Shown here: positions 48,049-57,060 of the stretch, one piece after another
How positions within the stretch are numbered: position 1 is the first letter of the stretch
How the letters are laid out: every line of letters begins with the position of its first letter
DNA from: Paenibacillus sp. FSL H8-0332
Lineage (GTDB): Bacteria > Bacillota > Bacilli > Paenibacillales > Paenibacillaceae
NCBI RefSeq assembly: GCF_037963835.1
Contig: NZ_CP150145.1
Coordinates: 5,766,001-5,830,000, forward strand
DNA: 64,000 bases
Reading direction: 5' to 3'
The notes under the pieces: generated by a model
Seen by the model: the letters and a program-made list of their open reading frames with translations, nothing else
Told to the model about the DNA's origin: nothing
The model's database searches: none
Program-made: the position numbers and the translations under genes

Positions 48049-49350
48049 ATGAATCCACTGGCTGGACAATTGAATGACAGCATCAAGGCAGGCAATGAAC
48101 ATGTGTACGATATGCTCTCTAGTCTCGGTAAAGCAATCTATTTCCCCAAAGAGGGGATCCTGAGCCAATCCGCAGAAGCCACGGCTCATGCCAAGAAGTA
48201 TAACGCCACCATCGGAATCGCTACCGAGAACGGGTTGCCGATGCACCTTGGTGTGATCCAGGATAAACTCTCCGCCTACAGTCCCAAAGACCTCTATGGC
48301 TACGCGCCTCCAGCAGGCAAGCCGGAGCTTCGCTCCGTATGGCGGGAGAAGATGCTGCGTGAGAATCCGTCGCTTGAAGGCAAGTCCTTCAGCAATCCTG
48401 TCGTAACGAATGCGCTGACCCACGGGCTTAGCATCGTTGCCGATCTGTTCGCAGAGCAAGGGGATGCTGTCATCTATCCGGACAAAAACTGGGAGAACTA
48501 CGAGCTGACCTTCGGCATCCGCCGCCTGACCGAGACCGTTAATTATCCGCTGTTCACCGAGGATATGAACTTCAATAGTGAAGGTCTGCTCGATGCGCTG
48601 CTGTCCCAGAAGGACCGCGGCAAAGCCATCGTCCTGCTTAACTTCCCGAACAATCCGACCGGATATACACCGGGCATTAAGGAAGGCGAAGCCATCGTTG
48701 CCGCCATTCTGCGTGCCGCCGAAGAAGGCATCAATGTGGTCGTGGTCAGCGATGACGCTTATTTCGGACTCTTTTTCGAGGATTCACTCAAGGAATCCCT
48801 GTTCGGCAAGCTGGCGAATTTGCACCCGCGCGTGCTGGCGGTCAAGATTGACGGAGCCACCAAGGAAGAATTCGTCTGGGGCTTCCGCGTCGGCTTCATC
48901 ACCTACGCTTCGGAGAACAAGGAGCTGCTGGCAGCCCTGGAGCAAAAAACACTGGGCATCATCCGGGCCACCATCTCCAGCGGAGCGCATCCATCGCAGA
49001 CCTTTGTCCTGGACGCACTGAAGGCGCCGGAATTCGCCGCACAAAAGGAAGAGAAGTTCCAGATCATGAAAGGCCGGGCCAACAAAGTGAAGGCGCTGCT
49101 GGACAGCGGCAAATACGGCGATGATGTATGGACTTATTATCCGTTCAACTCCGGGTACTTCATGTGCCTGAAGCTGCTCACCGTGCCGGCTGAAGCCTTA
49201 CGGCTCCACCTGATCCACCGTTACGGCCTGGGCACCATCGCCCTCGGTGAAACTGATCTGCGCATTGCCTTCTCCTGCATCGAAGAGGATCAGCTGGAAG
49301 ATCTGTTTGATCTGGTCTATGCGGGTATCCGCGATTTGGAGAAAGCCTGA
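48049..49350 (+). CDS. PLP-dependent class I/II aminotransferase
   Basis: A 433-residue fold-type I aminotransferase. NFPNNPTGY near 200 holds the Asn that contacts PLP, VVSDDAYFGLFF near 233 contains the Asp/Tyr pair, and DGATKEEFVWGFRVGF near 268 has the Schiff-base Lys (the T-K-E lysine) and the phosphate-binding Arg. The C-terminal R in TDLRIAFS binds the substrate carboxylate. The amino-donor substrate is unclear. The ATG at 48049 is preceded by GGAAGG 9 bases upstream, which I prefer to the frame starts at 48004 or 48040. Confidence 0.9.
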   Translation: MNPLAGQLNDSIKAGNEHVYDMLSSLGKAIYFPKEGILSQSAEATAHAKKYNATIGIATENGLPMHLGVIQDKLSAYSPKDLYGYAPPAGKPELRSVWREKMLRENPSLEGKSFSNPVVTNALTHGLSIVADLFAEQGDAVIYPDKNWENYELTFGIRRLTETVNYPLFTEDMNFNSEGLLDALLSQKDRGKAIVLLNFPNNPTGYTPGIKEGEAIVAAILRAAEEGINVVVVSDDAYFGLFFEDSLKESLFGKLANLHPRVLAVKIDGATKEEFVWGFRVGFITYASENKELLAALEQKTLGIIRATISSGAHPSQTFVLDALKAPEFAAQKEEKFQIMKGRANKVKALLDSGKYGDDVWTYYPFNSGYFMCLKLLTVPAEALRLHLIHRYGLGTIALGETDLRIAFSCIEEDQLEDLFDLVYAGIRDLEKA

Positions 49351-49379
49351 TCATCAAGCTTTGACATAGGCAAGTAAGT

Positions 49380-49409
49380 AGCCCCGGAATCCCGGGGCTG
49401 ATTTTTTTT
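49380..49409 (+). terminator. Terminator after the aminotransferase gene
   Basis: AGCCCCGG (49380-49387) pairs with CCGGGGCT (49392-49399), followed by eight T residues. Confidence 0.93.
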
Positions 49410-49434
49410 GCCCGGTGCTATGGCATTGGCCCAT

Positions 49435-49462
49435 ACACGTTCTTCCCTCCGCACATACAATA
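49435..49462 (+). promoter_or_regulatory. Candidate sigma-K (or sigma-E) promoter of the YjcZ-like gene
   Basis: AC (49435-49436), 17 bp and CATACAATA (49454-49462) match AC-N17-CATAnnnTA exactly. The -10 also reads CATACAAT, the sigma-E consensus, but no sigma-E -35 is present. It lies 46 bp before the start codon. Confidence 0.5.
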
Positions 49463-49508
49463 CGGTGTACTCAAGTACAACAAACTCACACGCGAAAGGG
49501 GAATGAAC

Positions 49509-49625
49509 ATGAGCGAAGAAGTTAGAGGCGGATACGGATACGGACACGGTGCATTCACAAGCACTGGAGCCATTCTGGTTCTTTTTATCCTGCTGGTTAT
49601 CATCAGCCGTTCACTCTTTGTCTAA
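49509..49625 (+). CDS. YjcZ-family sporulation miniprotein
   Basis: A 38-residue protein: MSEEVRGGYGYGHGAF, then one hydrophobic helix (AILVLFILLVIISRSLFV). The Gly-Tyr-rich head plus single membrane helix is the hallmark of the YjcZ group of small sporulation proteins. AAGGGG lies about 7 bases before the ATG at 49509; an ATG two codons earlier is too close. The sigma-K-like promoter upstream fits a mother-cell role. Too short to be noticed by length alone. Confidence 0.85.
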   Translation: MSEEVRGGYGYGHGAFTSTGAILVLFILLVIISRSLFV

Positions 49626-49743
49626 CAAGGAGTGAGTCCCCTGGAGGGAGCCGCGCGCTCTCTCCGATCCACGTGTTATAGCATTCCCTGCTCCACCTGA
49701 TATGAAGAGGGTACCTACCCCTTCTATAAATGCTTGTCTTTGG

Positions 49744-49787
49744 AAAATGGCCTCAGACTCCGCATCCGCGAGAGCCTGAGGCCATTT
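49744..49787. terminator. Terminator between the YjcZ-like gene and ecsB
   Basis: AAATGGCCTCAG (49745-49756) pairs perfectly with CTGAGGCCATTT (49776-49787); T-rich flanks on both strands suggest a bidirectional terminator. Confidence 0.8.
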
Positions 49788-49839
49788 GTTATAAACGCAC
49801 CCGCTTGTGGGTACGTATGGTCTGCTGCTGCAATCTGTT

Positions 49840-51060
49840 CTACAGATCGTCTTCATCCAGACGCGCTTCCTTGCGGGTGGAGCGGACCTTGAACAGATAG
49901 GCCAGCAGGAATCCGCAAGCGAAGGTGGCAAGCACCTCCAGCGGGCGCTGCCCTGCCTGAAGCAGGAGCGGTAATCCGGTCAGCAGCGCCAGGACCAGAA
50001 GGGCCCGGAATACAAACTGGATCGTTCCCTTGCCCTTGCTGCCCTCCGGCAGCGGGTAGACGGTCAGCCAGAACGATTCGCTGTGCAGCTTGCGCAGCGC
50101 CGTCAGCTGAATGCCCATCAGGAAGAGGAAGAATACATAGATGCCGCTGCCGAGATAGCTGCCTTGCATCATCCAGACCAGGAACAGGTCCAGCACAGCC
50201 ATCCGCAGGACGATGCCGAAGACGTCGCCCCGGGCGAAGCTTTTGGTCAGGAGGAACCGGTACGCTGAATCCCGCTGCCAGCTTAGGCCACTGCCCCAAC
50301 GTGACAGATAACGGCGGGCATAGACCCGCTGCTCGCGTCCCGGAACATCAACGAACCAGCCGAGGACCATCAGCGCCCGCGTTCCCTGGTTCTTCTCCAT
50401 GGTGATCAGGCGTTCCCAAGGAACAGCGTGCCGGCCGGGGACGGCCAGCGCGGCCACATAGGCTGCGGCCAGAATCAGAATGAAGATCAGGGCGCGCATC
50501 GACGGCTGCCATAGCCATGCGGCTATCATTAGACCGCCAACTGCCCAGCGCAGCAGGTTATAGCCTGCCGCAGCGGGGCGGGAGAGCATCGCCGTCTCCC
50601 GCCATAATCCGTAGCTGGATAACAGCTTGACCAGTATCAGCACCAGCAGGGTGGCTAGCAGCCCCCTGGGAGACTCCTCGGTGCGTATGTACAGCGGCCA
50701 TAATGTAATGAGGATAAAGGCCAGCCGCAGAATCTTCCACACATTGCCGCTGACCCAGGACGGGGCGAAATACTCTCTCATCCGGTGGCCCTGCGGCAGC
50801 AGGAAGATCGTATCCGGGGTCTGCAAATACGTCCGGAAGCTGCTGTGTACCGCCGCAGGAACCAGCAAGACGAACATAATCCAGCGGATCGGTATGTTAG
50901 GCGGAATATCGCGCAGCAGCGCCGTGTACCAGGCGGAGAAGATAATCAGCACCAGCAGGAACACCATGGCGACACCGCTCTGAATGATATATCCCATATA
51001 AGGGACCAGGCTTCCTGTGAACCGGCTGCGCCGCTGCCGGCGCAGCTCCTTCAAATCCAT
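49840..51060 (-). CDS. ecsB: ABC transporter permease, EcsB family
   Basis: A 406-residue membrane protein with about 8-9 hydrophobic segments, opening DLKELRRQRRSRFTGSLVPY, typical of EcsB. EcsAB is an ABC exporter that influences protein secretion, protease production and regulated intramembrane proteolysis in Bacillus; the substrate is not certain. It starts 1 bp after the ecsA stop codon, so it is translationally coupled. Last gene of the helicase-ecsA-ecsB operon. Confidence 0.9.
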   Translation of the reverse strand: MDLKELRRQRRSRFTGSLVPYMGYIIQSGVAMVFLLVLIIFSAWYTALLRDIPPNIPIRWIMFVLLVPAAVHSSFRTYLQTPDTIFLLPQGHRMREYFAPSWVSGNVWKILRLAFILITLWPLYIRTEESPRGLLATLLVLILVKLLSSYGLWRETAMLSRPAAAGYNLLRWAVGGLMIAAWLWQPSMRALIFILILAAAYVAALAVPGRHAVPWERLITMEKNQGTRALMVLGWFVDVPGREQRVYARRYLSRWGSGLSWQRDSAYRFLLTKSFARGDVFGIVLRMAVLDLFLVWMMQGSYLGSGIYVFFLFLMGIQLTALRKLHSESFWLTVYPLPEGSKGKGTIQFVFRALLVLALLTGLPLLLQAGQRPLEVLATFACGFLLAYLFKVRSTRKEARLDEDDL

Positions 51061-51061
51061 A

Positions 51062-51808
51062 TCATTTCCCTCCCTGAACCAGCTCGTAGAACAGCTGCTC
51101 CAAATTCAAGCCCTGCAGCCCGGCCTTCGCGGTCATCTCGGCAAGCGTTCCCTCCGCGATCACCATTCCGCGATGCAGCACAATGAACCGGTCACAATAG
51201 TTCTCGATGGTGGAGAGAATATGCGAGCTGAGCAGAATCGACGCTCCGGACTTCTTCAGCTCCAGCATGAAATCCAGCAGGGAGCGGATACCCAGCGGGT
51301 CGAGGCCGAGGAACGGCTCGTCGATTACATACAGAGCCGGACGCGCCACAAACGCGCACATAATCATCACCTTCTGCTTCATACCCTTGGACAGATGGGA
51401 GGACAAGGTATCCATCTTGTCCTCCATATTGAAGAGTGCAGCCAGCTGGCTGGTGCGTGATTCATAATCACTGCGTTCCACACCATACGCTCTGGCAGTG
51501 AATTCCACATGCTCACGGACCGTCAATTCCTCATAGAGCAAAGGGGATTCCGGCACAAAGGACAGCGCGCTGTGATAGCTCTCGGGATCGCTGCCCCGCG
51601 TCTTCCCTTGTACAGTAATCTCGCCCTTATGCGGGGACATCAGCCCCAGGATATGCTTCATCGTGGTGCTTTTGCCCGCACCGTTCAGTCCGATTAACCC
51701 GACCATCTCACCTGGCTGCACAAGCAGGCCGATATCATGCAGCACCGGCTTGTTCAGGCTGTATCCTCCGCTTAAACCCGTAATTTGCAATACGGGAGCT
51801 GTATTCAT
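51062..51808 (-). CDS. ecsA: ABC transporter ATP-binding protein, EcsA family
   Basis: A 248-residue ABC ATPase: Walker A GLNGAGKSTTMKHIL near residue 38, signature LSKGMKQKVMIMCAF near 142, Walker B ALYVIDEPFLGLDPLG near 160 and the H-loop SSHIL near 195. Partner permease is the next gene. The start overlaps the helicase stop by 4 bp (ATGA). Confidence 0.93.
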   Translation of the reverse strand: MNTAPVLQITGLSGGYSLNKPVLHDIGLLVQPGEMVGLIGLNGAGKSTTMKHILGLMSPHKGEITVQGKTRGSDPESYHSALSFVPESPLLYEELTVREHVEFTARAYGVERSDYESRTSQLAALFNMEDKMDTLSSHLSKGMKQKVMIMCAFVARPALYVIDEPFLGLDPLGIRSLLDFMLELKKSGASILLSSHILSTIENYCDRFIVLHRGMVIAEGTLAEMTAKAGLQGLNLEQLFYELVQGGK

Positions 51809-53295
51809 TGACCGTCACCTCTCGGGGTTTTGTCCTTGAGCCACTTCGGGGCTCCCTTATTCTTGCGGTTCTTGTCCCGCTCCGCCTGGCTGCGGGCCTT
51901 GCCTGCCGGCCCCGCCGCGCTGCGCGTGCTCGCGGCAATCCCCGGCCGCTGCTCGCGCCGCGCCGTGATCCCACCACCGCTGCCAGCCGCTGCGCCAGGC
52001 TGCCCGGCCGGCGCTTCGCCGCCCGTCCCTCCGCCTGCTGTTCCAGCCGCCGAGGTCCGCACTTGCGGCTTGCCGGTGCGCGGCGCTGCCATGCCGCCGC
52101 GCGGTTCAGCCCCTTCGCGGCGCTCCTTCGCGCCGCCGCTGCGCAGCTCGGCGCGCTCGCCTTCCGCCAGCGCCTTGCCGAAGGCCATCGCCCGCTCGTC
52201 CAGCTGGATATCCAGCTCGCGGGCGAATTTGCGCATGATGAACGTCTGCTGCTCCGTAACGATCGTTACGGATAAGCCGCGTTTGCCCATGCGCCCGGTC
52301 CGTCCGGCACGGTGGACATAGTGCTCGGAGTCAAAAGCAGGATCGAAGCTGATGACAAGCATCAGATTCTCAATGTCAAGGCCCCGGGCCGCTACGTCGC
52401 TGGCGACCAGTACCTTGAGCTTGCCGTCCCGGAAGCGGGTCAGCACGTTTGCGCGCGTCACCTTGTCGGCATCGCCGTACAGCGCTGCGGCCGGAAGGCC
52501 CAGGTGGTTCAGCTTCGCTGTCACCTCGGCAATATCATCGGTTGCGTTCACGAAGACAAGCGCCCGGTCCGGCTTGTAATGGCGGATCACCCGGCGCAGC
52601 ATATCGATCTTGTTCCGCTCCTCGCACACCACATAGTGATGCTCCAGGCTCTGGGCGGTCATCACGCCGGGATCGATGCCCACCTCTGCCGGATTCTTCA
52701 TCTCCCGGTTCGCCAGTAGACGGGTCTCCGGTCCAATCGTGGCCGACAGCATAACCAGCTGCCGCGTACGCAGCGCGCTGCTGACGATCTTCGTCACTTC
52801 GCCCGCACCGCTAAGCTGGAACATCTGATCCGCCTCATCGAGAATAATCGTGCTCACCTCATGCATCTTGAGCTTGCGCAGTCCAATCAGCTCACGTATG
52901 CGTCCCGGGGTGCCGACCACCAGGTGCGGATGCTCCCGCAGCTTGTCAATCTGGCGCTTAATCGCCGCCCCGCCGATCAGTCCTATCGTCCGGATGCCCC
53001 GGTGTGCCCCGTAGCGCTCCGCTTCACGGAGGATTTGCATCGCCAGCTCCTGGGTTGGGGCCAGCACCAGCTTTTGCACCGATTTCGAGTCGGGGTTAAT
53101 CCCTTGCAGCAGCGGCAGCAGATAAGCCAGTGTCTTGCCTGTTCCTGTCTGGGATGCGGCCAGAACATCTCTTCCTTCCAGCAGAAGCGGAATCGTCTGC
53201 TCCTGTACAGGGGATGGTTCGGTAATGCCGAATTCAGACAATCGGGCAGCAAGGTCTTCCTGGATGCCGATAGCCGCAAAAGAAGCTTTATTCAT
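51805..53295 (-). CDS. DEAD-box ATP-dependent RNA helicase
   Basis: A 496-residue helicase. Q motif EPSPVQEQTIPLLLEG near 25, motif I ASQTGTGKT near 48, motif II DEAD in TIILDEADQMFQ near 150, motif III SAT and motif VI HRAGRTGRMG near 325 are all present. The C-terminal 130 residues are a low-complexity Gly/Ala/Arg region ending KGAPKWLKDKTPRGDGQ, as in RNA-binding tails of CshA/CshB-type helicases. It remodels RNA in ribosome assembly or mRNA decay. First gene of the operon with ecsAB. Confidence 0.93.
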   Translation of the reverse strand: MNKASFAAIGIQEDLAARLSEFGITEPSPVQEQTIPLLLEGRDVLAASQTGTGKTLAYLLPLLQGINPDSKSVQKLVLAPTQELAMQILREAERYGAHRGIRTIGLIGGAAIKRQIDKLREHPHLVVGTPGRIRELIGLRKLKMHEVSTIILDEADQMFQLSGAGEVTKIVSSALRTRQLVMLSATIGPETRLLANREMKNPAEVGIDPGVMTAQSLEHHYVVCEERNKIDMLRRVIRHYKPDRALVFVNATDDIAEVTAKLNHLGLPAAALYGDADKVTRANVLTRFRDGKLKVLVASDVAARGLDIENLMLVISFDPAFDSEHYVHRAGRTGRMGKRGLSVTIVTEQQTFIMRKFARELDIQLDERAMAFGKALAEGERAELRSGGAKERREGAEPRGGMAAPRTGKPQVRTSAAGTAGGGTGGEAPAGQPGAAAGSGGGITARREQRPGIAASTRSAAGPAGKARSQAERDKNRKNKGAPKWLKDKTPRGDGQ

Positions 53296-53343
53296 AATAG
53301 GGTTTCATCCTTTTCACTTAAGATAATATGTTCATTATATGCC

Positions 53344-53372
53344 AAAAAGGCCTCTCCACCAAATGGAAGGCC
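53344..53372 (-). terminator. Terminator after the SDR gene
   Basis: On the minus strand GGCCT (53372-53368) pairs with AGGCC (53353-53349), with an inner CCA/TGG pairing, followed by TTTTT. A separate CCGTATT-T-AATACGG palindrome lies at 53391-53405. Confidence 0.7.
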
Positions 53373-53470
53373 ATAAAATCTAACTCCGAGCCGTATTTAA
53401 TACGGTCACTCCATCCTGTATGCTCTAGGGGGACAAGTCGTTCACGCCACAGCCGGTAAATATGATCTGT

Positions 53471-54247
53471 TCATTTTTTGTTCATCAGGTTATAGGTCAG
53501 CTTGTCTGCCAGCCGCGGGAACAGGCCATAGAGCCGGATGCCGAAGCCCGCCAGACCGGGCAGGTCCACTTCCTCTTTGCCCTTGTCCATCAGCTTGACG
53601 ATCTTCGCGGACACATGCTGCGGCGTCATCATGATCCGGCTTACGCTTCGTTCATAATTGCCTGAAGGGTCGGCGGTCTTGAAGAATTCGGTGGCGATAG
53701 GTCCGGGGTTCACAGCCGAGACAATAATACCGCTCCTCCGCAGCTCCTGGCGGAGCGCATTGGTGAAGCCGAGAACAGCATGTTTGGTGGCCGTGTAGGA
53801 CACCGAGCGTGCGGTTCCGATTTTGCCGGCCATAGAAGCCACATTCACGATCTGACCGCTGCCGCGCGTAAGCATATGAGGAACGACAGCCTTGGTGCAG
53901 CGCACAATTCCCATATAGTTAACATCCATCATATCGGCGAACTCTTCAGACTCCATCTCTGTAAAAGCCGCAAACTTGCCGTAACCGGCATTATTGAGCA
54001 AAATGTCAATTCTTCCGTATTGCTCCAGGATCTCCCCGAAGGTACGCTCCACCGCCGCCTCATCGGTCACATCGCAGACGAACAGTCCATAAGCGCCCTG
54101 GATGCCCGCCGCAGTAGTCTGCAGCTTATCCTCCGAACGGGCCAGGAGAACGGGAACCGCCCCGCGCTCACTGAGCATTTGGGCCGTAAGTGCGCCAATT
54201 CCGCTGGAAGCGCCTGTAATCACCACAATCTTGCCTTGTAATGCCAT
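53471..54247 (-). CDS. Short-chain dehydrogenase/reductase (classical SDR)
   Basis: A 258-residue oxidoreductase. The coenzyme motif is VVITGASSGIGALTAQ near residue 8, LLNNAGYGKFAAF is near 85, Ser of the triad lies in NVASMAGKIG, and YTATKHAVLGF near 152 gives the catalytic Tyr and Lys. It is similar to the YqjQ group. Substrate unknown. The CheX-like gene ends 28 bp upstream, so the two are probably co-transcribed. Confidence 0.92.
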   Translation of the reverse strand: MALQGKIVVITGASSGIGALTAQMLSERGAVPVLLARSEDKLQTTAAGIQGAYGLFVCDVTDEAAVERTFGEILEQYGRIDILLNNAGYGKFAAFTEMESEEFADMMDVNYMGIVRCTKAVVPHMLTRGSGQIVNVASMAGKIGTARSVSYTATKHAVLGFTNALRQELRRSGIIVSAVNPGPIATEFFKTADPSGNYERSVSRIMMTPQHVSAKIVKLMDKGKEEVDLPGLAGFGIRLYGLFPRLADKLTYNLMNKK

Positions 54248-54275
54248 GGAATAGATTCAACTCCCGATTATCCGC

Positions 54276-54731
54276 CTAAGAGATCATAACCTGAATATCC
54301 AGCTCCCCGATGCCCTCCATCAGAAGAGGAATACTTAGCGCTTTGCGCGGCAGTATGGACATGCTCTCCCACTTCATCAGCTTCGGCGGGGTAATGTCTA
54401 CGGACACCCCTTGATTGGAGAGAATAGTACTGGCATTGCCGCTAATCATATTGCCAAGCTCCGATATGGCACTCTGCCCCATCTCATCCATCTCCGTAAT
54501 CACATAACCGCCCATCATGGCCGACACCATCTTAAGTGCCACCGGTTCGGCAATCCCGAAGATAATATTCCCGGTGAGCTGACCTGTCATTCCCACTTGA
54601 ATCCATATATGATTATCGATCAGTTCAATATCCTTAATCCCCAGCATACCGGTGGACGGCGAGACTTGGATCACCTGTTCAATTACAATGCGCGCAGACT
54701 CTAGAAACGGATTGATTACTTCTGCTTTCAT
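54276..54731 (-). CDS. CheX-like chemotaxis phosphatase
   Basis: A 151-residue protein of the CheC/CheX/FliY phosphatase fold. The active-site helix carries the E-x2-N pattern in SAISELGNMISGNAST near 85, in one copy as in CheX, which removes phosphate from CheY. The N-terminus NPFLESARIVIEQV is typical of CheX. No other chemotaxis gene is nearby. It starts with ATG about 385 bp from the divergent LysR gene. Confidence 0.87.
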   Translation of the reverse strand: MKAEVINPFLESARIVIEQVIQVSPSTGMLGIKDIELIDNHIWIQVGMTGQLTGNIIFGIAEPVALKMVSAMMGGYVITEMDEMGQSAISELGNMISGNASTILSNQGVSVDITPPKLMKWESMSILPRKALSIPLLMEGIGELDIQVMIS

Positions 54732-55116
54732 GAAAGTGCTGTCCCCCTCGACCAGTCTTTAGTCATATACCAAAAGTCCTAAGCAATAAAATTTATTATA
54801 CTTCATATATCGGCATTATTCACCAAAAATTAATGGTCTTGTCGAATGATTTCTGAAGATAGTTTGGACGGCAACATTGCCCTCCCGGGAGGAATCTCCT
54901 ATAATTTAATCAATAAACGTAAGATCTGCGGCGTCACACCCTCCGAGTGCAGCACTCACAGCGACCCTTTTACCCGTCTACCTTGTCAGAATCCGCAGCC
55001 TGCAGACTCTCATTCAGGAAGCAGACATGTGCGTATACGTCTCCGGAAAGCTGCGGCTTTCCCTATTTGTACAAATAAACGGCGGCACCATCCGGTAGCC
55101 ATAAGGGGGCAAGTCC
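54732..55116. promoter_or_regulatory. Divergent intergenic region with a LysR-type palindrome
   Basis: This 385-bp gap separates the CheX-like and LysR genes. It contains a perfect 14-bp palindrome TATTTGTACAAATA at 55064-55077, about 40 bp before the LysR start. LysR regulators often autoregulate from such T-N11-A dyads. An open frame crossing the gap has no ribosome-binding site. Confidence 0.4.
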
Positions 55117-56019
55117 ATGAATATCAGCCAGCTCGAAACACTGATCACCATCTCCAAAACCATGAGCTTCCGCAAGGCGGGCGAGCTGCTCAACCTGACA
55201 CAGCCGGCGGTCTCGGCCCAGATTAAAAGCCTGGAGGAAGAATTCAAAACCCAGCTTGTTGACCGGAACCAGCCGGTGACGCTGACGGACAGGGGCAAAG
55301 TTTTCCTCGCCCACGCGGAACAGATTGTCGGAATCGTAGATGAGCTTAAGCAGCGCCTTGCCGATCTCGAAGAGAATCCCCAAGGGCATATTATTCTCGG
55401 TACGACCACCTCCATCGCCATCCAGATTCTCCCCCGGGTGCTTTCCTATTTCCAGGATCAGTTCCCTGATATCAAAACCTCGATCTCATCCATGTCCTCC
55501 TCCCAGATCTACCAGCAAGTCGAGAACGGGATTGTGGATGTCGGTATCGGCTATCTGATTGGGCGCAACCCGGGGATGACGACCTCGGTCCTGTATTATG
55601 ATACTTTTGAACTGGTTGTCTCGCCCCGCCATCCGCTGGCCCAGGTCAAATCGGCCGGGATTGAGGCCCTGGGCAGAATCCCGCTCATCCTGCTCTCACC
55701 AGATACGGTCGGCCGGAAATTTGTCGATGAGGTGCTGGCGAGACACGGTATTCAGCCGCTGGTGATTATGGAGCTGACCAGCAGCGAGGAAGTGAAGCGG
55801 ATGGTTGAGCTTGACCTGGGCGCGGCGGTCATCTCCAAGCAGTCTGTCATGGCCGAGGTTAGACTTGGCACACTCCGCATCGTCCCGATCATTGAGCTGG
55901 AGGTGACCCATCCCGTAGGTGTCATTACCAAATCCGGCAAGTATGTCAATTCTGCCATGAGACAATTCCTGAGCGATCTTAAGGGGATGCCCGAGACCCA
56001 GTTCATCGGCTCAGAGTAA
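55117..56019 (+). CDS. LysR-family transcriptional regulator
   Basis: A 300-residue regulator. Residues 1-60 are the winged helix (MNISQLETLITISKTMSFRK, AGELLNLTQPAVSAQIKSLE). Residues 90-290 are the periplasmic-binding-like effector domain. It resembles the CysL/YwfK branch that responds to sulfur or acetate metabolites, but the effector is not certain. GGGGGC precedes the ATG by about 8 bases. A dyad symmetric site lies upstream. Confidence 0.92.
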   Translation: MNISQLETLITISKTMSFRKAGELLNLTQPAVSAQIKSLEEEFKTQLVDRNQPVTLTDRGKVFLAHAEQIVGIVDELKQRLADLEENPQGHIILGTTTSIAIQILPRVLSYFQDQFPDIKTSISSMSSSQIYQQVENGIVDVGIGYLIGRNPGMTTSVLYYDTFELVVSPRHPLAQVKSAGIEALGRIPLILLSPDTVGRKFVDEVLARHGIQPLVIMELTSSEEVKRMVELDLGAAVISKQSVMAEVRLGTLRIVPIIELEVTHPVGVITKSGKYVNSAMRQFLSDLKGMPETQFIGSE

Positions 56020-56063
56020 CCTTTACCCATTCTGCCATATTGGCCTAAGGAGATGTTCCCTGT

Positions 56064-56873
56064 ATGAATTTCGACCTGCACACCCACCATTTCCGCTGCG
56101 GTCATGCTGACGGCAATATCAGAGACTACATTGAAGCCGGAATAGCGGCGGGGCTGGATGTCATCGGTATTTCCGACCATTCGCCTTACTTCGGAAGCCC
56201 GGACGAGCAGGCTTTTCCGCGTATCGCCATGGCCAAGTCCGAGCTGGCCCATTATGTCCAGGAAGTTCTGTCTCTGCAACAAGAGTACGAAGGACGCATA
56301 GATGTCCTGCTTGGCATGGAGTCGGATTATTTCCCGGAGCATGCGGAGCTGTACCGCAAGACCTTCGCCGCATATCCGTTCGATTATGTAATCGGCTCAG
56401 TCCATCACGTAGAAGAAGTCAGCATCTTCAACAAAAGCCGCTGGAAGGGGCTTGGTACGGAGCAGCAGCTTGCAGCCAAAGCGGAGTACTACCGGCTCAT
56501 AGCGGAATCTGCGCGCAGCGGCATGTTCCAGGTTCTCGGTCATATTGATGCCATGAAAGGGAATTATCCCCCCTTCTCCGAGATTGCCGCTCCGAAGGAG
56601 ATTGACGAAGCCTTGCGCATCATCGGCGAATGCGGGCCAGCCATTGAGATCAACACCTCCGGTGGCACCAAGCTATGCGGCGGCTGGTATCCCTCCGATG
56701 AGATTCTGGAGCGGGCCCTGCATTTCGGCGTCGAGGTCACCTTCGGCTCAGACGCGCATAAGCCTTCCCGTGTGGCCGATCAGCGCAATCAGGTCGCTGC
56801 CAGGCTGAAGGAGATCGGATTTCAGTACTGGGTCTATTACAAGCAGCGCGGGAAGATCAAGGTTGCGCTGTAA
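56064..56873 (+). CDS. PHP-domain phosphoesterase, histidinol-phosphatase-like (HisJ family)
   Basis: A 269-residue PHP hydrolase. The four PHP motifs are visible: FDLHTHHFRCGHADG at the N-terminus, VIGISDHSPYF near 32, VIGSVHHVEEV near 110, and the C-terminal FGSDAHKPSRV with final metal ligands. HisJ-type enzymes hydrolyse histidinol phosphate in histidine synthesis; no other his gene is adjacent, so another phosphoester is possible. AAGGAG precedes the ATG. Confidence 0.88.
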   Translation: MNFDLHTHHFRCGHADGNIRDYIEAGIAAGLDVIGISDHSPYFGSPDEQAFPRIAMAKSELAHYVQEVLSLQQEYEGRIDVLLGMESDYFPEHAELYRKTFAAYPFDYVIGSVHHVEEVSIFNKSRWKGLGTEQQLAAKAEYYRLIAESARSGMFQVLGHIDAMKGNYPPFSEIAAPKEIDEALRIIGECGPAIEINTSGGTKLCGGWYPSDEILERALHFGVEVTFGSDAHKPSRVADQRNQVAARLKEIGFQYWVYYKQRGKIKVAL

Positions 56874-56884
56874 TCCTATAACGC

Positions 56885-56923
56885 AAAAAACCGTTCTGCA
56901 AGAAACTTGCGAAGCGGTTTTTT
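56885..56923 (+). terminator. Terminator of the PHP gene
   Basis: AAAAAACCG (56885-56893) pairs with CGGTTTTTT (56915-56923), with an inner stem GCAAG/CTTGC. Confidence 0.92.
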
Positions 56924-56983
56924 GCTATTCAGCTACGCCCATTCCCACCCGAATTCATTCTTACTTGGGCATTTTGCCCGGCG

Positions 56984-57012
56984 TTACGGACCGAGGAGCT
57001 CTTATTTCTGCT
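56984..57012. repeat. Possible dispersed intergenic motif, copy 2
   Basis: 29 nt starting TTACGGACCGAGGAGC, 22/29 identical to 46768-46796. Surrounding sequence up to 57060 shows no gene. Confidence 0.35.
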
Positions 57013-57060
57013 GAACCAGTCCCTAAGAGAGCTATCCCGTCTTCAATTGTACGTGAAGTA

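Noticed and set aside
54846..55226. Plus-strand frame crossing the CheX-LysR gap
   Set aside because: It overlaps the LysR start in another frame and lacks a ribosome-binding site.
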